The notes under the pieces: generated by a model
Databases searched by the model: none
Told to the model about the DNA's origin: nothing
Seen by the model: only the letters and a program-made list of their open reading frames with translations
Translations under genes and position numbers: made by a program
NCBI GenBank assembly: GCA_030054015.1
Contig: JASGCR010000147.1
Span: 1 to 5,908, forward strand
Direction of reading: 5' to 3'
Source of the DNA: Candidatus Symbiobacter sp.
Lineage (GTDB): Bacteria; Pseudomonadota; Alphaproteobacteria; Elsterales; Elsteraceae
Length of the DNA stretch: 5,908 nucleotides
Shown: positions 1 through 5,879 of the stretch, one piece after another
How the letters are laid out: the number at the start of each line of letters is the position of its first letter
Numbering within the stretch: the stretch's first letter is position 1

Positions 1-7
1 TAAAGTT

Positions 8-33
8 GCCGCCGCTTTCACTTACGCGGCGGC
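8..33 (-). terminator. Possible hairpin terminator after the ligase-family gene
   Basis: Perfect 8-bp inverted repeat, gccgccgc (8-15) and gcggcggc (26-33), around a 10-base loop. It lies about 40 bases past the stop codon of the gene ending at 73. Read on the minus strand, the stem is followed by aacttta up to the window edge. This is a short, interrupted T stretch, so it is a weak intrinsic terminator at best. The position after the last gene is the main argument; the missing sequence beyond base 1 would decide. Confidence 0.4.
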
Positions 34-72
34 TTTCGGCGGGTAATGACGCTCTGGCTAGCCGATGATGGG

Positions 73-1512
73 TCAATGCCAGCCCAAATCGTCATTATCG
101 TAATTGCGAGCCGTGCCATATGAGGGAGGAGCGCGGTAATTATCGGGGTAATAATCGGATTGCGACTCAGGGTTGGCGGCAAAACCAATTGAAGGCTCCC
201 CGGTGTTCTTTGGCTCAAATGGTTTAACTTGGCGGTATTGAACCGCTATCCCATCGTCTTGGATACCCTCGGAGGCCAGGCCAAACAGCCCCGCCATCGC
301 CACCAGAATCGCCCACCAGGCATCGGTGGCCAGATCATAATTCACCAGGCTGGTCGTCAGCACAAACGCAATCGCGGCGAAGGCAAAGGCTTGTAACGTA
401 CCAGGCAACCTGGCCGTGCGGAGCGTCACCCACAGCACCAGCCCCACCATCATTAACGCCCCGCCAATCCCAAGATCATACCAAATTTGCAGCATTTGAT
501 TATGCGGGTAAAAATGAAAATCCGACCCCATTTTGTTGAGATAAGTATATTTGCCGCCCGTGGCATCAGCAAGGCTTAGGGCGCGGCTGCTGCGCCACCC
601 ATGCCCCAAAAACGGATGCGCCAAAAGGCCACGATTGGTCAGGCGCCAAATTTCCAAACGCACCAAAAATGACGGCTTAAAGCCAAATTTGCTGAAATAC
701 GCTTCGTAATGGGTTAAAAACTTCACCCATAAAGGCGTCGTCAGAACCACGCCGGTAATGAAAATCCCCAGCAACCACCGCAAAACCACCGGTTTGACCA
801 CCAACATCGCCGCCAGACTAAGCAACAATACCACCACCGCCAGCCCCAAGGCGACCCGCGCGGTACTGTTGCTGGTCACCGCGGCAAAGGCGAGCAATTC
901 AAGCCCCGCCACCACCACCCAAAACCACCGCCGTTGCACAACGAAATAACCCAAAACCGGGATCAGCAACAGCATCAAATTGGTCACGCCTTTGCTGTAA
1001 CTATTGATGGATTCACGGCGTTGCACAATGCCTTGCAGCGGCCAATCCAAAAACCAATCCAGGCCAAACAGAACAAACCCCACTCCCCCCGCAATCACCA
1101 TGATCTGCATCATTCGTTGCACCCATCGATTGGTACAGACCGACATGGCGCGAAAGGCATTAATTTCCGCAAGCCACAGAATGGCCCCCAGAAAAATCGC
1201 CGCCTGAACCAAACTTGCGGTTAAATTTTCAATGGGATTGGTGGTACTCCAAAAACTGGCGGCCGAGGCCCACAGACAAAAACCCAAAGCCAACAGCACC
1301 AGCCACCAATCAAAAACACGCCGCAAACCATAGGCCAAACGCCGCCCAAATACCGCCAGCAATAGGATGGCGGTACCAAACACGATCCCCGCCGCCCAGG
1401 CCCCGGACACCAAGCCCAAGACCAACAGGACAGGATAAATCAGCAAAAATACCACGCCGCGATTACGGAAAGGGTGGTTGTCGCGGCGGGTGGAGAGGGA
1501 GGTTTGGCTCAT
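73..1512 (-). CDS. O-antigen ligase family (Wzy_C/WaaL-like) membrane protein
   Basis: A 479-residue polytopic inner-membrane protein with about 12 hydrophobic segments between residues 17 and 413. It has one large hydrophilic loop (about 264-345) between the ninth and tenth segments. That loop holds the family signature: Arg285 in LVRLEIW, HPFLGHGW (299-306), and PHNQMLQIWYDLGIGG (336-351) with His337. In WaaL-type ligases, the loop arginine and this histidine are needed to transfer undecaprenyl-linked glycan to lipid A-core. The family also contains polymerases and protein-glycan ligases, so the exact acceptor is unknown. After the last membrane segment comes an unusual hydrophilic tail of about 65 residues rich in Tyr, Asp and Asn. 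The ATG start has no clear Shine-Dalgarno sequence, but it follows a good promoter and a leader hairpin (1536-1598). Neighbouring genes give no further clue. Family call is confident; specific function is not. Confidence 0.9.
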   Translation of the reverse strand: MSQTSLSTRRDNHPFRNRGVVFLLIYPVLLVLGLVSGAWAAGIVFGTAILLLAVFGRRLAYGLRRVFDWWLVLLALGFCLWASAASFWSTTNPIENLTASLVQAAIFLGAILWLAEINAFRAMSVCTNRWVQRMMQIMVIAGGVGFVLFGLDWFLDWPLQGIVQRRESINSYSKGVTNLMLLLIPVLGYFVVQRRWFWVVVAGLELLAFAAVTSNSTARVALGLAVVVLLLSLAAMLVVKPVVLRWLLGIFITGVVLTTPLWVKFLTHYEAYFSKFGFKPSFLVRLEIWRLTNRGLLAHPFLGHGWRSSRALSLADATGGKYTYLNKMGSDFHFYPHNQMLQIWYDLGIGGALMMVGLVLWVTLRTARLPGTLQAFAFAAIAFVLTTSLVNYDLATDAWWAILVAMAGLFGLASEGIQDDGIAVQYRQVKPFEPKNTGEPSIGFAANPESQSDYYPDNYRAPPSYGTARNYDNDDLGWH

Positions 1513-1535
1513 ACACTAATGTTCTGCAAAGCATG

Positions 1536-1551
1536 ACAGGCTTAGGCCTGT
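1536..1551 (-). promoter_or_regulatory. 5' leader hairpin before the ligase-family gene
   Basis: Perfect 6-bp stem, acaggc on one side and gcctgt on the other, with a 4-base loop. It lies 24 bases upstream of the ATG at 1512 and downstream of the candidate promoter at 1570-1598, so it would be in the mRNA leader. No Shine-Dalgarno sequence is visible between it and the start. The stem could affect translation initiation or mRNA stability, but its short length means chance cannot be excluded. Confidence 0.4.
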
Positions 1552-1569
1552 TTGGGGGAATCGTCCGTT

Positions 1570-1598
1570 ATTATGGCACAGAAATTTGGCAATGTCCA
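1570..1598 (-). promoter_or_regulatory. Candidate sigma-70-type promoter for the ligase-family gene
   Basis: On the minus strand, TGGACA (1593-1598) is followed after exactly 17 bases by CATAAT (1570-1575). Each hexamer matches the consensus TTGACA/TATAAT at five of six positions. Transcription would start near 1562-1564, giving a leader of about 50 bases before the ATG at 1512. The promoter lies in the 107-base gap after the 236-residue gene, so the ligase-family gene can be expressed independently of the genes upstream. Confidence 0.6.
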
Positions 1599-1619
1599 AG
1601 TTACCCAGCATCCCCGGCA

Positions 1620-2330
1620 TCAATGTTCGAATTGCGGTACATTTTTTGCCGCCGGGCGATGGTCTGAAGTCACCAGGGGAATCACGGTCAGTAACAATAT
1701 TGCCAATCCTGCTTGCGGCAAGATTTTTTTACTCATGGCCTCGCCCATCGCGGCGGAGAAATTTTCCACCGAATCTTTCAAGGTCATGATTAATTGCCAA
1801 GGCCTTATTTTTTGTGCAATTTTATAGATTCCTAACCCCACGACCACCAACAGAACAAGGGCAATTTCGCACATGATGGTAACCGGCGTACGCAAAAACA
1901 ACAATTTGGTAAGACAGCCCAAGAATTTGGTCATTTCCTGACCAATTTCTTTTCTTTGCTCAGGGGTTAGCTGCTCGCTGGCACTATTGATTCTGTGTGA
2001 ATTTTGCGCCGAATTGACCAGTGCCAGCTCAAATCTTTCGCGGTTTTTGCGCACCAGGGCGATCCGTGCCAGCCAAAACAAAATTTTATAAATCCGCAAG
2101 CGATCAACCTCATTGGCGATCATCGCAACAAATTGGTCGCAATTGCGGTAAAATGGGTTGTCGGTGATGCCATGGATTCGACCGTAATACCCTAAGTTAA
2201 ATTTTATCCACCCCATTTCTTCTTTGGCTTGGGACACCGATTGGCGGCGGAATAAAAAATGGGTCGCAATGAAGGAAACAATGATGAACAAAGTCATAGC
2301 ATCGCTTAAGAAAATTTCACTTACAGTCAC
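1620..2330 (-). CDS. Hypothetical membrane protein, 236 residues, three hydrophobic segments
   Basis: I do not recognise a family. The protein has a hydrophobic stretch near the N-terminus (about 7-27), then a long charged helical region (about 28-148) with several Arg/Lys/Glu clusters. Two more hydrophobic segments follow (about 149-170 and 205-221), and a short polar tail ends in PQFEH. There is no cleavable signal peptide pattern and no catalytic motif; the cysteines (64, 139, 154) are isolated. The start is GTG, chosen because a perfect AAGGAG lies 7 bases upstream (2338-2343); the next Met is at residue 12. It lies 80 bases downstream of another small membrane-protein gene and may share its transcript. 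Base composition is AT-richer than the glc genes, which hints at separate ancestry. A signalling, transport-accessory or defence role would be speculation. Confidence 0.8.
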   Translation of the reverse strand: MTVSEIFLSDAMTLFIIVSFIATHFLFRRQSVSQAKEEMGWIKFNLGYYGRIHGITDNPFYRNCDQFVAMIANEVDRLRIYKILFWLARIALVRKNRERFELALVNSAQNSHRINSASEQLTPEQRKEIGQEMTKFLGCLTKLLFLRTPVTIMCEIALVLLVVVGLGIYKIAQKIRPWQLIMTLKDSVENFSAAMGEAMSKKILPQAGLAILLLTVIPLVTSDHRPAAKNVPQFEH

Positions 2331-2337
2331 TGGGTTT

Positions 2338-2343
2338 CTCCTT
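2338..2343 (-). promoter_or_regulatory. Ribosome binding site that fixes the GTG start
   Basis: AAGGAG on the minus strand, 7 bases before the GTG at 2328-2330. This is the strongest Shine-Dalgarno sequence in the window, and it decides in favour of the GTG over the in-frame ATG eleven codons later. Confidence 0.8.
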
Positions 2344-2387
2344 GTGGCCTATCTACTCGAAATGGCAGCCGAGTGAGGGTTTAGAGC

Positions 2388-2417
2388 AATATATTTACTT
2401 AGTTTACGATTCACCAA
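2388..2417 (-). promoter_or_regulatory. Weak candidate promoter for the 236-residue gene
   Basis: On the minus strand, TTGGTG (2412-2417) and TATATT (2388-2393) are separated by 18 bases. The -10 box matches the consensus at five of six positions, but the -35 box at only three. The -35 box overlaps the last codons of the upstream gene. Read-through from the promoter at 2799-2827 is an equal or better explanation for expression. Confidence 0.25.
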
Positions 2418-2767
2418 ACGCAAGGCTTGCCATGAAGTCTTACGCAATTATGGTTCCATTTTTCTAACTGTTTTTCGAGGTGAGCAATTTTTAATTCGAG
2501 ATCGAACCTGTTATGTGACCTTTTTTCGTTCCAGTAGTAATATTTTATAAATAAGGTCATTAAAGCAAAAAGCACCCCCACAAGGGATATTAATTTTAAC
2601 AACACCGTCCCTTTATCCTCTATGTTCGAGAATACCACAAAGCCTGATATTATGCAAATCATCAAGAAAAAGGCGATAATCAGCCATCCTGTCCAGTTTA
2701 TTAACAGCAAGTTCCGCTCTTCTGAATGACTTTTAGGTTGTTTAGGCTCATGCTGACCTGAATCCAT
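2411..2767 (-). CDS. Hypothetical small membrane protein, 118 residues, two TM segments plus coiled coil
   Basis: I do not recognise a family. A polar N-terminus (1-20, rich in Lys, Gln, Glu) is followed by two clear hydrophobic segments (about 22-46 and 54-76), joined by a short loop containing NIEDKG. The remaining segment (about 79-106) is charged and helical with spaced hydrophobic residues (RFDLELKIAHLEKQLEKW), likely a short coiled coil for self-association or partner binding. The C-terminus ends GKPCVW. The ATG is preceded only by a G-rich stretch (gggggc), not a convincing Shine-Dalgarno sequence. The gene is markedly AT-rich: in the sample 2521-2580 I count 18 G or C in 60 bases. It sits downstream of its own candidate promoter and a cluster of dyads (2777-2849), which suggests regulated expression. 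The ORF is believable because of its membrane topology and context, but it is short. Confidence 0.7.
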   Translation of the reverse strand: MDSGQHEPKQPKSHSEERNLLLINWTGWLIIAFFLMICIISGFVVFSNIEDKGTVLLKLISLVGVLFALMTLFIKYYYWNEKRSHNRFDLELKIAHLEKQLEKWNHNCVRLHGKPCVW

Positions 2768-2776
2768 CGTTGCGCC

Positions 2777-2813
2777 CCCAATTTGCGATATTTGTTCCTA
2801 AATACAAATTGGG
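2777..2813. promoter_or_regulatory. Inverted repeat bracketing the -10 box (possible operator)
   Basis: Perfect 9-bp arms, cccaatttg (2777-2785) and caaattggg (2805-2813), lie 28 bases apart start to start. They flank the candidate -10 box at 2799-2804. If that promoter is used, only one arm is transcribed, so the repeat would work as DNA (repressor operator) rather than as an RNA hairpin. A second, smaller dyad gggtt-a-aaccc (2811-2821) fills the -10/-35 spacer and overlaps the upstream arm. Confidence 0.45.
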
Positions 2814-2827
2814 TTAAACCCTGTCAA
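2799..2827 (-). promoter_or_regulatory. Candidate promoter for the two small membrane-protein genes
   Basis: On the minus strand a perfect TTGACA (2822-2827) is followed after 17 bases by TATTTA (2799-2804). The -10 box is poor (three of six matches), but the -35 box and the spacing are ideal. Transcription would start near 2792, about 25 bases before the ATG at 2767. Upstream lies an AT-rich stretch that could help polymerase binding. Confidence 0.5.
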
Positions 2828-2832
2828 TCAAA

Positions 2833-2849
2833 ATTAATACCGTATTAAT
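2833..2849. promoter_or_regulatory. AT-rich palindrome just upstream of the -35 box
   Basis: Perfect 8-bp arms, attaatac and gtattaat, around a single central C. It sits five bases upstream of the candidate -35 box (2822-2827), where an activator or repressor would bind. It has no T run and is AT-rich, so it is not a convincing terminator for glcF, whose stop is about 20 bases away. Confidence 0.4.
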
Positions 2850-2869
2850 ATTCCTCTTACCCCCCCCAA

Positions 2870-4162
2870 TTACCTTGAAATTTCAGACGAAACATCCCCC
2901 ACCAGCAATTCCGCCAGATGAAAAACCGGTATATCTGTTCCGGATTTAATCTGCATCATGCACCCAATATTGGCACTGGCGACCAGGTCGGGGGCGGCGT
3001 GTTTGATGTGACCGATTTTGCGGTCGCGCAACTGCCCGGCAATCTCCGGTTGCAGCATGTTATACACCCCAGCCGAGCCACAACACAGATGCGATTCGCC
3101 GATTTCAATCGGGTCATAACCGGCTTGGCGCAATAAATCCATTGGCATGTTCTTGATTTTTTGCCCATGTTGCAGGGTGCAAGGCGGATGCCAAGCGACC
3201 ACCCGCCGCCCGACCGGATGCGTCCGATTTTGCAGATGCGGCGGCAAGCCCAATGCGGCCACGATTTCGCTTAAATCGCGGCAGCGTGCGGCAAAATTTT
3301 GCGCCCGCGCGGCAAAATCGGGGTCATTTTCCATTAATCGGCCCCAATCTTTGATCGTGCTGCCGCAACCCGAAGTTGACACCACGATGTAATCGAATGT
3401 GCCGCCCACGGCCTCGGCGGTTTCCCAGGCCTTGATTAATTCACGAATTTGCTGCTGCGATTCACCCTCGCGTCCCAAATGATGGGTTAATGCGCCGCAG
3501 CACCCGGCATCGGGCGGGGCAACCGGATCACAGCCGATTTCCGTCAATAACCGCCAGGTGGCGCGGTTAATTTCTGGCCCGACCACGCTTTGGGCGCAGC
3601 CTTGCAAAACCGCCACCCTAACTTTTGCCGCCTGGGTGTTGCGGCCCGGATTTTCTGGCCGGAACGGTTTGGGCAACCCCCCAGAAGGTACCAACGCCAA
3701 CATTCCGCGCAATTTACGCGGCATCATAAACGAAAAAATGCGGGAAAACTGCCCCAACCGCACCAGGGCGCGAAACCGCTTGGGGTACGGCAATATCTTA
3801 GCCAGAGCCGCACGAAACCAGCGGTCAAGCACCGGACGGCGATAGGTTTTCTCGATATGGACACGGGCATGATCGACCAAATGCTTATAATTCACCTCGG
3901 TCGGGCAAGTGGTCATACAAGCCAAACAGGACAAACAACGATCAATATGGGTGACGACGGTTTTATCGGCGGCCTCCCCCCGTTCCAGCATGGATTTGAT
4001 CAGGTAAATCCGCCCGCGCGGCGAATCAAGCTCGTCCCCCAAAATTTGGTAACTGGGACAGGTGGCGGTGCAAAATCCACAATGCACACAAGTGGTGAAA
4101 ATCCGTGACGCCTCGGCAATCACCGGATCAGCCCGTTGTTGGTCGGTAAAGTGACTGCGCAT
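2870..4162 (-). CDS. glcF: Glycolate oxidase iron-sulfur subunit GlcF
   Basis: Electron-transfer subunit of the membrane-associated glycolate oxidase (GlcDEF), which oxidises glycolate to glyoxylate and passes electrons on to the respiratory chain. The 430 residues show the full family order. Two 4Fe-4S motifs come first: Cys25/28/31/35 (CVHCGFCTATCP) and Cys76/79/82/86 (CLSCLACMTTCP). Then come two CCG domains: Cys189 with GCCG at 220-223 and the later SGCG (264-267), and Cys328 in HPPC with CCG at 360-362 and Cys401. Length is close to that usual for GlcF, and no key cysteine is missing. The ATG at 4162 lies 29 bases after the glcE stop. AAGGAA (4175-4180) precedes it at a long spacing of 12 bases, suggesting modest translation or coupling to glcE. 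Related families (LutA/LldE, GlpC) share CCG domains, but the two ferredoxin motifs plus adjacency to glcE make GlcF the best call. Confidence 0.96.
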   Translation of the reverse strand: MRSHFTDQQRADPVIAEASRIFTTCVHCGFCTATCPSYQILGDELDSPRGRIYLIKSMLERGEAADKTVVTHIDRCLSCLACMTTCPTEVNYKHLVDHARVHIEKTYRRPVLDRWFRAALAKILPYPKRFRALVRLGQFSRIFSFMMPRKLRGMLALVPSGGLPKPFRPENPGRNTQAAKVRVAVLQGCAQSVVGPEINRATWRLLTEIGCDPVAPPDAGCCGALTHHLGREGESQQQIRELIKAWETAEAVGGTFDYIVVSTSGCGSTIKDWGRLMENDPDFAARAQNFAARCRDLSEIVAALGLPPHLQNRTHPVGRRVVAWHPPCTLQHGQKIKNMPMDLLRQAGYDPIEIGESHLCCGSAGVYNMLQPEIAGQLRDRKIGHIKHAAPDLVASANIGCMMQIKSGTDIPVFHLAELLVGDVSSEISR

Positions 4163-4174
4163 GGGTACAGGTTT

Positions 4175-4180
4175 TTCCTT
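4175..4180 (-). promoter_or_regulatory. Likely glcF ribosome binding site, long spacing
   Basis: AAGGAA on the minus strand in the 29-base gap between glcE and glcF, 12 bases from the ATG. No other start codon lies nearer, so the annotated ATG is kept despite the loose spacing. Confidence 0.5.
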
Positions 4181-4191
4181 GGCAATGGAAT

Positions 4192-5508
4192 CTACAATGA
4201 CGAATAGATGCGGCCCGGATTAAGCCGCCGCTTGGGATCGAAACTGTGTTTGACCCGTGCCACCAACTGCATCGCCGCCGCGGACAAAGGTTCAAACACC
4301 AAATTTTGTTGCCGCATCGCCGCTGAGGCCGCCAATAAGGTGGCATGACCGCCGCCATGCGCAGCTAGGGTGCGACGGATTTTTTGACCGAACCCGTCGC
4401 CCTCAAGCTCGGCCACATAAAGCCACACCAACCCGCCACCCCAATCATAATACCAAACCGGCTCGGCCTGGTCGGGCCATTGCGCCCGTAATGCCGTCAT
4501 AAAGACCGGGGCGGCTTGCGGGGCCAGTGAAATCCGCCAAATCCCATCTCGGCCATTCCGATCCGCATCATAAAGCCTGGCAAAAATCCGCCCCGCGCTG
4601 ATTTCTTGCCAAATCGCTTGGCTGGCGGCGGCCTGGGCAATGAGGCGGGTTGACATCTGACCCGCTTTGGCTATCAAATAGCCGCGCAACGCCTCAATCC
4701 GCGCCGCCACTGATTTTTCATAGCCCGCAATACGGAGGAGGGTTTGGCTGTGGGGAGTTTGGTTGATCGCGGCCTGGGCGGAATAGCGACCGGCCGCGCC
4801 GGGCAGATGGGCGGCACACAACACATCATGCGGCGAATTTAACGCCGCGGCCATGAGGCGGGCGGCCTCGGCATCGCTCAAGCCTTCGAGGATTAAACTT
4901 TGTTCGCTCTCGGCTTGAGGCCAGATTTTTACGGTGATTTCGCTTAATCCCGCCAAAGTGCCAAAACTGCCGCTCATTAATTTTGATAAATCATAGCCGG
5001 TGACGTTTTTCACCACCCGCCCACCCGATTTGAACAACCCGCCCTGGCCATTCACGGCACGGAATCCCAATACATGGTCACGCGCCGCCCCCATTTTTAA
5101 CCGCTCGGAACCCGATATATTGCACGCCACCACACCGCCTAAGGTGGGGCCACCTAAGGTTGGGCTGGTATTCCGATGTACCTGCCCCCCCATCCAACTC
5201 CAGTCGGGCGGGGCAAAGGCAAGGGCTTGGTTATTTTTCGCCAATTCGCGTTCGATCACCGCTATCGGCGTGGCGGCGGCGACATTCATCACCAATTCTT
5301 CCGGTTCATACATTTTGATGCCGCTCAAAGCCGACAAATCAATTTTGCGCAAATTGCGTGGCGTATGCGCGCCCTCCATTGGCAATTGCCCGAAAAATTC
5401 TTTGCTGCCGCCGCCGCTTAGGGCAAAGCCATCCGCGCCCGCCAAAACCGCCGGATCGGTCAAAATCGCCACCAAATCTTCTTCGCTGTGCGGGGTTAAG
5501 TTCGACAT
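4192..5508 (-). CDS. glcE: Glycolate oxidase FAD-binding subunit GlcE
   Basis: FAD-binding subunit of glycolate oxidase, working with GlcD (catalytic flavoprotein) and GlcF. The 438 residues contain an FAD_binding_4 (PCMH-type) fold at about 20-200: SGGGSK (31-36) for the pyrophosphate loop, the LGG..ACNISG region (118-133), ARDHVLGFRAVNGQGG (142-157) and KSGGRVVKNVTGYDLSKL (160-177). The C-terminal end FDPKRRLNPGRIY (423-435) is the typical closing motif of this flavoprotein family. It is longer than the enterobacterial protein (about 350 residues) and agrees with the longer alphaproteobacterial form. The ATG at 5508 has only a partial Shine-Dalgarno sequence (GGA, seven bases upstream). I found no convincing promoter in 5509-5908. 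A 5-residue tandem repeat (SPTLG-GPTLG, 115-124) lies in the FAD-contact region. glcD would be expected immediately upstream but is absent from the window. Confidence 0.95.
   Translation of the reverse strand: MSNLTPHSEEDLVAILTDPAVLAGADGFALSGGGSKEFFGQLPMEGAHTPRNLRKIDLSALSGIKMYEPEELVMNVAAATPIAVIERELAKNNQALAFAPPDWSWMGGQVHRNTSPTLGGPTLGGVVACNISGSERLKMGAARDHVLGFRAVNGQGGLFKSGGRVVKNVTGYDLSKLMSGSFGTLAGLSEITVKIWPQAESEQSLILEGLSDAEAARLMAAALNSPHDVLCAAHLPGAAGRYSAQAAINQTPHSQTLLRIAGYEKSVAARIEALRGYLIAKAGQMSTRLIAQAAASQAIWQEISAGRIFARLYDADRNGRDGIWRISLAPQAAPVFMTALRAQWPDQAEPVWYYDWGGGLVWLYVAELEGDGFGQKIRRTLAAHGGGHATLLAASAAMRQQNLVFEPLSAAAMQLVARVKHSFDPKRRLNPGRIYSSL
5137..5166 (-). repeat. 15-base tandem repeat inside glcE
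   Basis: Two adjacent 15-base units (5137-5151 and 5152-5166) match at 12 of 15 positions and are exactly in codon frame. They encode SPTLG then GPTLG at residues 115-124. The repeat keeps the frame and lies beside the conserved LGG of the FAD-binding domain. It may be a small insertion by slippage, or coincidental similarity of two conserved-looking motifs. Confidence 0.55.
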
Positions 5509-5585
5509 TTTTTTGTCCGTGTGCGTCTGGGGATTGTGGTTAAGGAGAGTCAGAGTAAGTCCAGTTTGAGTTCAAAAGAGACTCG

Positions 5586-5690
5586 CATTTGCGAGCGGTT
5601 GCATCGCAACCGCGAAGCAATCCAGAAAAATCCAGCAATTTCAGGATGCTACTGGATTGCTTCGCGGGCGAAGCCGCCCGCTCGCAAATG
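5586..5690. repeat. Inverted pair of REP-like palindromic repeats
   Basis: Copy A (5586-5625) and copy B (5652-5690, opposite orientation) are separated by 26 bases. Their outer 13 bases (catttgcgagcgg) and inner 15 bases (cgcgaagcaatccag) are identical once B is reversed. The middle 11-12 bases differ, yet each copy forms its own perfect hairpin: 8 bp with a 3-base loop in A (5595-5613), 7 bp with a 4-base loop in B (5664-5681). The arrangement resembles bacterial REP pairs (BIMEs). Repeats with a ttgcgagcg...gaagcaatcc core are, from memory, scattered through many bacterial genomes including Rickettsiales. A T-run follows B at 5695-5700, so the long stem could also end plus-strand transcription. 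Confidence 0.85.
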
Positions 5691-5723
5691 CCACTTTTTT
5701 CGTTTTTGACACTTGTTCAGAGG

Positions 5724-5735
5724 TTCCTTAAGGAA
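5724..5735. repeat. Perfect 12-base palindrome
   Basis: ttccttaaggaa is fully self-complementary. Its half-site ttcct/aggaa is the same as the inner part of the stem at 5758-5785, so it may be a relic of the same repeat family. Confidence 0.5.
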
Positions 5736-5757
5736 GGTCTCAATAAGTCTTTTAGAC

Positions 5758-5785
5758 CCCCCCCTTCCTGCTTAGGAAGGGGGGG
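5758..5785. repeat. 12-bp hairpin with C-run/G-run stem
   Basis: Arms cccccccttcct (5758-5769) and aggaaggggggg (5774-5785) pair perfectly over 12 bp with the 4-base loop gctt. No T-run follows directly on either strand, so a terminator role is uncertain despite the strong stem. It is the first of three stems in the block 5757-5880. Confidence 0.7.
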
Positions 5786-5792
5786 AAAGCGA

Positions 5793-5815
5793 CGCTTAGG
5801 GCGAAGCCCTTAGCG
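5793..5815. repeat. Imperfect 10-bp hairpin
   Basis: cgcttagggc and gcccttagcg pair over 10 positions with one T-T mismatch around the loop gaa. It lies between the two C/G-run stems and looks like part of the same composite repeat. Confidence 0.55.
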
Positions 5816-5821
5816 GAGCTA

Positions 5822-5879
5822 GGGGGGGTTGGTGATGTTGAAAATCTAACCATAATCAATGCCTTACACCAACCCCCCC
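5822..5879. repeat. 13-bp inverted repeat with a 32-base interior
   Basis: gggggggttggtg (5822-5834) and caccaaccccccc (5867-5879) are perfect reverse complements. The interior (5835-5866) is AT-rich and has no reading frame. The spacing resembles a tiny terminal-inverted-repeat element, but no target-site duplication is evident and the window ends 29 bases later. Confidence 0.65.

Noticed and set aside
934..1224. Plus-strand frames opposite the ligase-family gene
   Set aside because: His/Gln/Asn-rich shadow of a membrane-protein gene; low-complexity composition of the kind produced by reading hydrophobic codons backwards.
1552..1827. Plus-strand frame encoding CSNCGTFF and later PACGKIF, resembling a zinc-ribbon pattern
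   Set aside because: It lies mostly antisense to the 236-residue gene, which has a perfect ribosome binding site and membrane-protein composition. The plus frame has no Shine-Dalgarno sequence, and the cysteine pairing is irregular.
2355..2374. actcg...cgagt inverted repeat between the two small membrane-protein genes
   Set aside because: Only 5-bp arms with a 10-base loop and no T-run; within what chance allows.
2860..2867. Run of eight C just past the glcF stop
   Set aside because: Considered as a phase-variable tract, but it lies outside any coding frame and outside the -10/-35 spacer, so length changes would have no evident effect.
3590..4108. 172-codon plus-strand open frame
   Set aside because: Antisense to the iron-sulfur part of glcF; no domain-like pattern and no ribosome binding site.
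5000..5569. 189-codon plus-strand open frame
   Set aside because: It is antisense to glcE, whose family motifs are unambiguous. Long antisense frames are expected in GC-rich coding sequence, and this one is Pro/Arg/Ser-rich without any recognisable domain.
5589..5813. Short plus-strand open frame across the repeat region
   Set aside because: It is made almost entirely of repeat sequence (both REP-like copies and the C/G-run hairpin) and has no ribosome binding site.
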